From NCBI RefSeq assembly GCF_014837155.1, contig NZ_JACYHA010000005.1:62001-126000 (forward strand): DNA of 64,000 nucleotides, read 5' to 3'. This stretch comes from Litchfieldia stipae. GTDB taxonomy: Bacteria > Bacillota > Bacilli > Bacillales > Bacillaceae_L. The position numbers and the translations under genes are program-made. Under the pieces are notes generated by a model. It was not told the DNA's origin. It saw only the letters and a program-made list of their open reading frames with translations, and did no database searches. Of this stretch, positions 59,943 through 64,000 are shown piece by piece (within the stretch, counting starts at the first letter, position 1; each line of letters opens with the position of its first letter).

Positions 59943-60581
59943 TTAAAACTTCCATATACCTAGTACAATTAGTAAAACTCCTGGTAAGAATGTGAATTTC
60001 TCTACCCATTTCATTTCAGAAAAGAATCTGCCACATTTGATTCCACTTGTAACAAATAACGAACTCATCACGGCGACAAACACCGCCATTAGCCAAGGTG
60101 AATAGCCAAGTAATGCCGCTCCAATACCAGCACCAAAAGCATCTAATGATAAGGCTAATCCGAGTAAAAAGGCTTCAATCCCGGTAATCGTCCCAGATTT
60201 ATCAAAATCCGCATCCATCGGTCTTTTTAAAATCTGAATGACTAATCCTAAAGATTTAATTTCAACCTTCACTAATGTTTTTCTTTCTTGGTGTGATTCA
60301 TTACTATCATTTTGAGGTCGGAAAAACTGATACAAAATCCAAGCACCAATTAATACTAACACTATGCCTCCAACCATCTCAGCAAAATCTGGCGAAAGAA
60401 AGCTGGCAATCGAATTACCAACAGCCATCGCAAGTAATAATGTTAATGCAGAACAGCACGCGATCATCACGATTGATTTAAAAGGTATTTGCATTTTCCT
60501 TAATCCATAGGTGAAACCAACACTAAAGCTATCTAAGCTTACCGCAAATGCTAACAAAAGTAGTGAGATATATTGAACCAT
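59943..60581 (-). CDS. ytaF: Sporulation membrane protein YtaF (MntP-like)
   Basis: A 212-residue protein with six predicted membrane segments in two related halves: SLDSFSVGFTYGLRKMQIP near the N-terminus and SLDAFGAGIGAALLGYSP in the second half, the MntP-type aspartate-bearing repeats. A hydrophilic loop lies at about 110-150. The exact function is unknown; metal export is possible from family resemblance. It is between mutM and coaE as in B. subtilis. Confidence 0.88.
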   Translation of the reverse strand: MVQYISLLLLAFAVSLDSFSVGFTYGLRKMQIPFKSIVMIACCSALTLLLAMAVGNSIASFLSPDFAEMVGGIVLVLIGAWILYQFFRPQNDSNESHQERKTLVKVEIKSLGLVIQILKRPMDADFDKSGTITGIEAFLLGLALSLDAFGAGIGAALLGYSPWLMAVFVAVMSSLFVTSGIKCGRFFSEMKWVEKFTFLPGVLLIVLGIWKF

Positions 60582-60672
60582 TAATTTTTAAGCTCCTCCC
60601 CTAACAATCGCTAAGTTAGTATATGGAAGGAGCCTATTTGATGTGAACTGTCCTTATTAAATTAATTGAACT

Positions 60673-61497
60673 TTACTTTTGACATTTAGGGCAAAAGTGA
60701 GTCCCTCTACCACCTACAACTGTTTTCTCAATGATGGTTCCACACCTCTTACATGGTTCACCCTTTTGGCCATAGACAAACAACTCAAGCTGGAACATTC
60801 CAATTTCACCTTGCGAATTAACGTAAGAGCGAATGGTACTACCACCCTTATCAACTGCTTCTTGTAGAGTTGAAATAATCTCTTGGTGAAGTCTTTTTAT
60901 TTCCCTTGGCTTAATTGAGCTTGCCTCTCTCTCAGGATGAATTCCCGCTCGAAATAACGCTTCATCCACATAGATATTTCCTAAACCAACAACAATCTTT
61001 TGATCTAATAAGGCAACTTTTACTTTGCGGTTTGTTTTCTTAAGGTACTCCGTCAGACGTTGTTCCGTGAATTCAGCTGAAAAAGGCTCTGGCCCAAGTT
61101 GAGCAAGTGGTAGGCTTTGTTCCTCTTCCCCTTTTAAATACAAATGAAAGGTACCAAACTTTCGAACATCACGATAACGTAACTCTGTTCCATCTGTAAA
61201 CGTGAATATCACATGAGTATGCTTATCAAATGTCTCCACGCTTTGGTATAATCCATACCTACCTTCCATTCTTAGGTGAGAAACAAGGGTGTAATCATCT
61301 AAGATAAATTTAATGAATTTACCTCTACGCTCTACATCATGTATTGTTTGACCTTTTATTGCATCAATAAATTGCTCACTATCGGCTGGCTTTTTAATCA
61401 TTTTCGGCCAAAAAACCTGCACGTTTTGGATTGTTTTCCCTGCAACTAGCCCAATTAATGTACGCCTTACTGTTTCTACCTCTGGTAATTCTGGCAT
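60673..61497 (-). CDS. mutM: Formamidopyrimidine-DNA glycosylase
   Basis: Excises 8-oxoguanine and FaPy and nicks the abasic site. The 274-residue protein carries catalytic Pro2 and Glu3 (MPELPEVETVRR), Lys in RRGKFIKF (about 58), the H2TH DNA-binding domain and a C-terminal zinc finger CKRC ... CPKC (about 249-272). It starts 12 bases after polA, so is co-transcribed with it. Confidence 0.97.
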   Translation of the reverse strand: MPELPEVETVRRTLIGLVAGKTIQNVQVFWPKMIKKPADSEQFIDAIKGQTIHDVERRGKFIKFILDDYTLVSHLRMEGRYGLYQSVETFDKHTHVIFTFTDGTELRYRDVRKFGTFHLYLKGEEEQSLPLAQLGPEPFSAEFTEQRLTEYLKKTNRKVKVALLDQKIVVGLGNIYVDEALFRAGIHPEREASSIKPREIKRLHQEIISTLQEAVDKGGSTIRSYVNSQGEIGMFQLELFVYGQKGEPCKRCGTIIEKTVVGGRGTHFCPKCQK

Positions 61498-61509
61498 ACA
61501 ATCACTCCT

Positions 61510-64000
61510 TTATTTAGCGTCATACCATGTTGGTCCGTATGAATAATCCACTTTTAACGGAACTTGTAATTCAACGGCATGCTCCATTACTTCTGGAACG
61601 ATCTTCTCTAATTTTTCAATCTCATCCCGTGGTGCTTCAAAGATGAGTTCATCATGCACCTGTAATAATAATTTAGCTTGGAGCTTTTCATTTTCTAATC
61701 GTTTAGCCATCTCAATCATCGCTTTTTTGATGATATCAGCTGCACTTCCTTGAATTGGAGTGTTCATCGCTGTTCTTTCTGCAAAGCTTCTGACATTGAA
61801 GTTACGGGCAGTGATTTCAGGAATATATCTTCTACGCTGTAAAAGAGTGGAGACATACCCTTTTTGCTTCGCATCTTGAACAATTTCCTCCATATAATCT
61901 TTCACGCCTGGGAAGCTTTCAAGATATCTTTCAATAAATTTCCCTGCTTCTTTTCTCGTAATGTCCAAGTTTTGAGATAAACCATAATCACTAATACCAT
62001 ATACAATTCCAAAATTAACTGCCTTTGCCTGTCTTCTCATATTAGAAGTAACCTCTTCTGCTTTCACATGAAATACATCCATCGCTGTTTTCGTATGTAT
62101 ATCAAGATCATGTCTGAAGGCATCTATTAGGTTATCATCATTAGCAATATGAGCTAATACACGTAATTCAATTTGAGAATAATCGGCAGCAAAGATCACC
62201 CAATCACTATGTGAAGGTACAAAGGCTTGTCTAATTTTACGTCCTTCTTCTAATCGAATCGGTATATTTTGTAGGTTAGGGTCGGTTGAGCTTAAACGAC
62301 CAGTCTGTGTCAATACTTGATTATAAATGGTATGAACCTTTGACGTGTCGTTATGAACAACCTTTAATAATCCTTCAATATAAGTCGATTGCAATTTCCC
62401 AAGCTGACGATAGTCTAAAATATATTCAATGATCGGATGCTTACTTGCAAGTTTCTCAAGGATATCTGCTGAAGTTGAGTAACCAGTTTTTGTCTTCTTG
62501 ACGACAGGTAAGCTAAGCTTTTCGAAAAGTATCACTCCGAGCTGCTTCGGTGAATTAATATTAAACTCCTCACCCGCTAGTTCATAAATCTGTTTCTCCA
62601 GTGTAGTTAGCTTTTCTGTAATTTCTTTTCCCATCATTTGAAGTCTAGGAACATCTACAGTGATTCCTTCTGATTCCATGTCAGCCAAGATTCTAGCTAA
62701 AGGCATTTCTAAATCAGTAAATAATTCATATTGCTCATTTTCCTTTAATTCTTCTTCATATATTTCCTTTAATTTATGTAATGCGATCGCTTTTCTTACA
62801 AGATGCTCTGCAAGGATCTTTTCTTCAGGACAGCATCTTTTTGCCCCTTTTCCGTAAACAGCTTCATCTGTTTGAATATCCATGATTCCTTTTGCTTTGG
62901 CAATTGTAGCAATATCTTCAAACGTCTGTGAAGGATCAAGGATATAACTTGCAATAAGACAATCGAAATCTACTCCATTTAAATCAATATCCTTCCAGCG
63001 TAGGGCAACAATTGATCTTTTTCCATCATAAACAGTCTTTCTGTTACTCTCATCGGCTGCCCATTCTTTAAATAATGATGACCGGGTGGCAACCTCTGTT
63101 GGAATAAAGTAATAACCATTCTTATTGACGATAGCGATACCTTGTATATCGGATTGATGATAATTCCCTTCCATTACTTCAATAATAATCGTTGAATCTG
63201 TCGTTAATACTTCTTGATTGAGATCTTCAACAAAAGTAAAGTCAATCTCTTCTAATACATGATCTTCCTCAGATTCAACGATGTCCATTTTATCTAATAA
63301 TGAGTTAAAGCCTAATTCTTTGAATAACTCAATCACCTTTTTCTCATCGTATCCTTCATATTGCGTGTCTGGTAAAGAAACTTCAATCGGTGCTTCTGTG
63401 AGAATTGTAGCTAGCTGCTTACTTAGGATGGCTTGTTCTTTAAATTCCTCAAGTTTTTCCTTTAGTTTTTTCCCGCTGACCTTGTCCGTGTTTTCAAGTA
63501 ACGACTCTAGTGTTCCAAATTCTTTTAATAGCTTAAGAGCTGTTTTTTCACCTACACCAGGAACTCCAGGAATATTATCTGACGTATCCCCCATCAGACC
63601 TTTCATATCAATAATTCGTTCTGCTGGAATGCCATACTTTTCTTCAATAAAGGCTGGAGTGTATGAATCTACATCTGTGATCCCCTTTTTTGTAATATCC
63701 ACGGTGACTTTATCTGTTGCTAGCTGTGTTAAGTCTTTGTCACCTGAGATTACTTTGACCTCGAATCCTTCTTTTTCAGCTTGAATTGATAAGGTCCCGA
63801 TAATATCATCAGCTTCATACTTCTCTAGTTCATATCGTTTGATATTATAGGCATCTAAAAGCTCACGTACGAAAGCAAATTGTTCAGATAGCTCTGGTGG
63901 TGTTTTTTGTCGGCCACCCTTATATTCACTAAATGTGGAATGACGGAAAGTTGTTTTACCCGCATCAAATGCAACGAGCATATGGGTTGGTTTCTCATGT
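61510..64000 (-). CDS. polA: DNA polymerase I (partial, N-terminus off the right edge)
   Basis: Repair and Okazaki-fragment polymerase. The visible 829 or so residues cover most of the 5' nuclease (YEADDIIGTLSI, KGLMGDTSDNIPGVPGVGEKT), a proofreading domain lacking the usual DxE triad (as in other Bacillus PolI), and the polymerase with motif A DYSQIELRVLAH, motif B RRQAKAVNFGIVYG and motif C QVHDELIFEAP. The frame stays open to the edge (HEKPTHMLVAFDAG), so about 50 N-terminal residues are missing. First gene of polA-mutM-ytaF-coaE. Confidence 0.97.
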   Translation of the reverse strand, partial: HEKPTHMLVAFDAGKTTFRHSTFSEYKGGRQKTPPELSEQFAFVRELLDAYNIKRYELEKYEADDIIGTLSIQAEKEGFEVKVISGDKDLTQLATDKVTVDITKKGITDVDSYTPAFIEEKYGIPAERIIDMKGLMGDTSDNIPGVPGVGEKTALKLLKEFGTLESLLENTDKVSGKKLKEKLEEFKEQAILSKQLATILTEAPIEVSLPDTQYEGYDEKKVIELFKELGFNSLLDKMDIVESEEDHVLEEIDFTFVEDLNQEVLTTDSTIIIEVMEGNYHQSDIQGIAIVNKNGYYFIPTEVATRSSLFKEWAADESNRKTVYDGKRSIVALRWKDIDLNGVDFDCLIASYILDPSQTFEDIATIAKAKGIMDIQTDEAVYGKGAKRCCPEEKILAEHLVRKAIALHKLKEIYEEELKENEQYELFTDLEMPLARILADMESEGITVDVPRLQMMGKEITEKLTTLEKQIYELAGEEFNINSPKQLGVILFEKLSLPVVKKTKTGYSTSADILEKLASKHPIIEYILDYRQLGKLQSTYIEGLLKVVHNDTSKVHTIYNQVLTQTGRLSSTDPNLQNIPIRLEEGRKIRQAFVPSHSDWVIFAADYSQIELRVLAHIANDDNLIDAFRHDLDIHTKTAMDVFHVKAEEVTSNMRRQAKAVNFGIVYGISDYGLSQNLDITRKEAGKFIERYLESFPGVKDYMEEIVQDAKQKGYVSTLLQRRRYIPEITARNFNVRSFAERTAMNTPIQGSAADIIKKAMIEMAKRLENEKLQAKLLLQVHDELIFEAPRDEIEKLEKIVPEVMEHAVELQVPLKVDYSYGPTWYDAK

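Noticed and set aside
63281-63784. 167-codon plus-strand open frame opposite polA
   Set aside because: Antisense shadow of a well-conserved DNA polymerase I region, with serine-rich composition and no initiation signal.

Overview
The window is chromosomal DNA from an AT-rich, endospore-forming member of the Bacillaceae. The case rests on gene content and order. Sporulation genes (gerE, gerM, sspI, ytaF, ytxC) sit in a backbone that follows the Bacillus subtilis order leu-ilv / rph-gerM-racE / sdh / lysC-uvrC / trxA-etf-fad-lcfA / mutS2-polX / pheST / infC-rpmI-rplT / thrS / dnaB / nrdR-speD-gapB / coaE-mutM-polA. Nearly all genes are on the minus strand. I see no prophage, insertion sequence, transposase, plasmid or CRISPR genes, and I cannot name the species.

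Layout, left to right. 1-9.0 kb: branched-chain amino acid biosynthesis, read right to left as ilvE, a leucine T-box, ilvBNC and leuABC (leuC runs off the left edge). 9.1-14.5 kb: tRNA-Arg, ysnB, rdgB, rph, gerM, racE, a MarR regulator and gerE. 14.8-18.1 kb: glpK-glpD, a glycerol module placed between gerE and sdhB. 18.2-21.4 kb: succinate dehydrogenase. 21.8-26.4 kb: yslB, lysC under a lysine riboswitch, uvrC and trxA. 26.7-32.0 kb: fatty-acid beta-oxidation (lcfA, fadR, fadB, etfB, etfA). 32.1-39.0 kb: yshE with a tiny membrane peptide, mutS2, polX, cvpA, zapA and rnhC. 39.2-44.6 kb: pheST under a Phe T-box, a membrane protein and an rRNA methylase. 44.7-49.7 kb: sspI, an M42 peptidase, a dimeric dUTPase, ysdB, a TVP38 protein, ysdA, and infC-rpmI-rplT with an L20 leader. 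49.9-56.2 kb: thrS under a Thr T-box, ytxC and the replication-initiation operon. 56.4-64 kb: nrdR, a small unknown gene, speD, gapB, coaE, ytaF, mutM and polA (truncated by the right edge).

Regulation is unusually legible. There are three T-boxes whose specifier codons read Leu, Phe and Thr, a lysine riboswitch and an L20 leader. I can also read catabolite-response elements at ilvE, glpK and lcfA, a FadR operator, CcpN boxes at gapB, a sigma-K promoter at gerE and a sigma-W promoter at ysdB.

Two features stand out. First, the dnaI position next to dnaB does not hold a recognisable 311-residue DnaI. It holds a 230-residue coiled-coil/HTH protein of unknown function and a 262-residue zinc-finger DnaC-like AAA+ ATPase, which looks like in-place displacement of the replicative helicase loader. 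Second, a family of palindromic, MITE- or REP-like elements of about 150-165 bp with GGCTGTTTTC / GAAAACAGCC ends is dispersed through intergenic gaps. There are at least nine full, truncated or eroded copies, one of them inside the leu operon.
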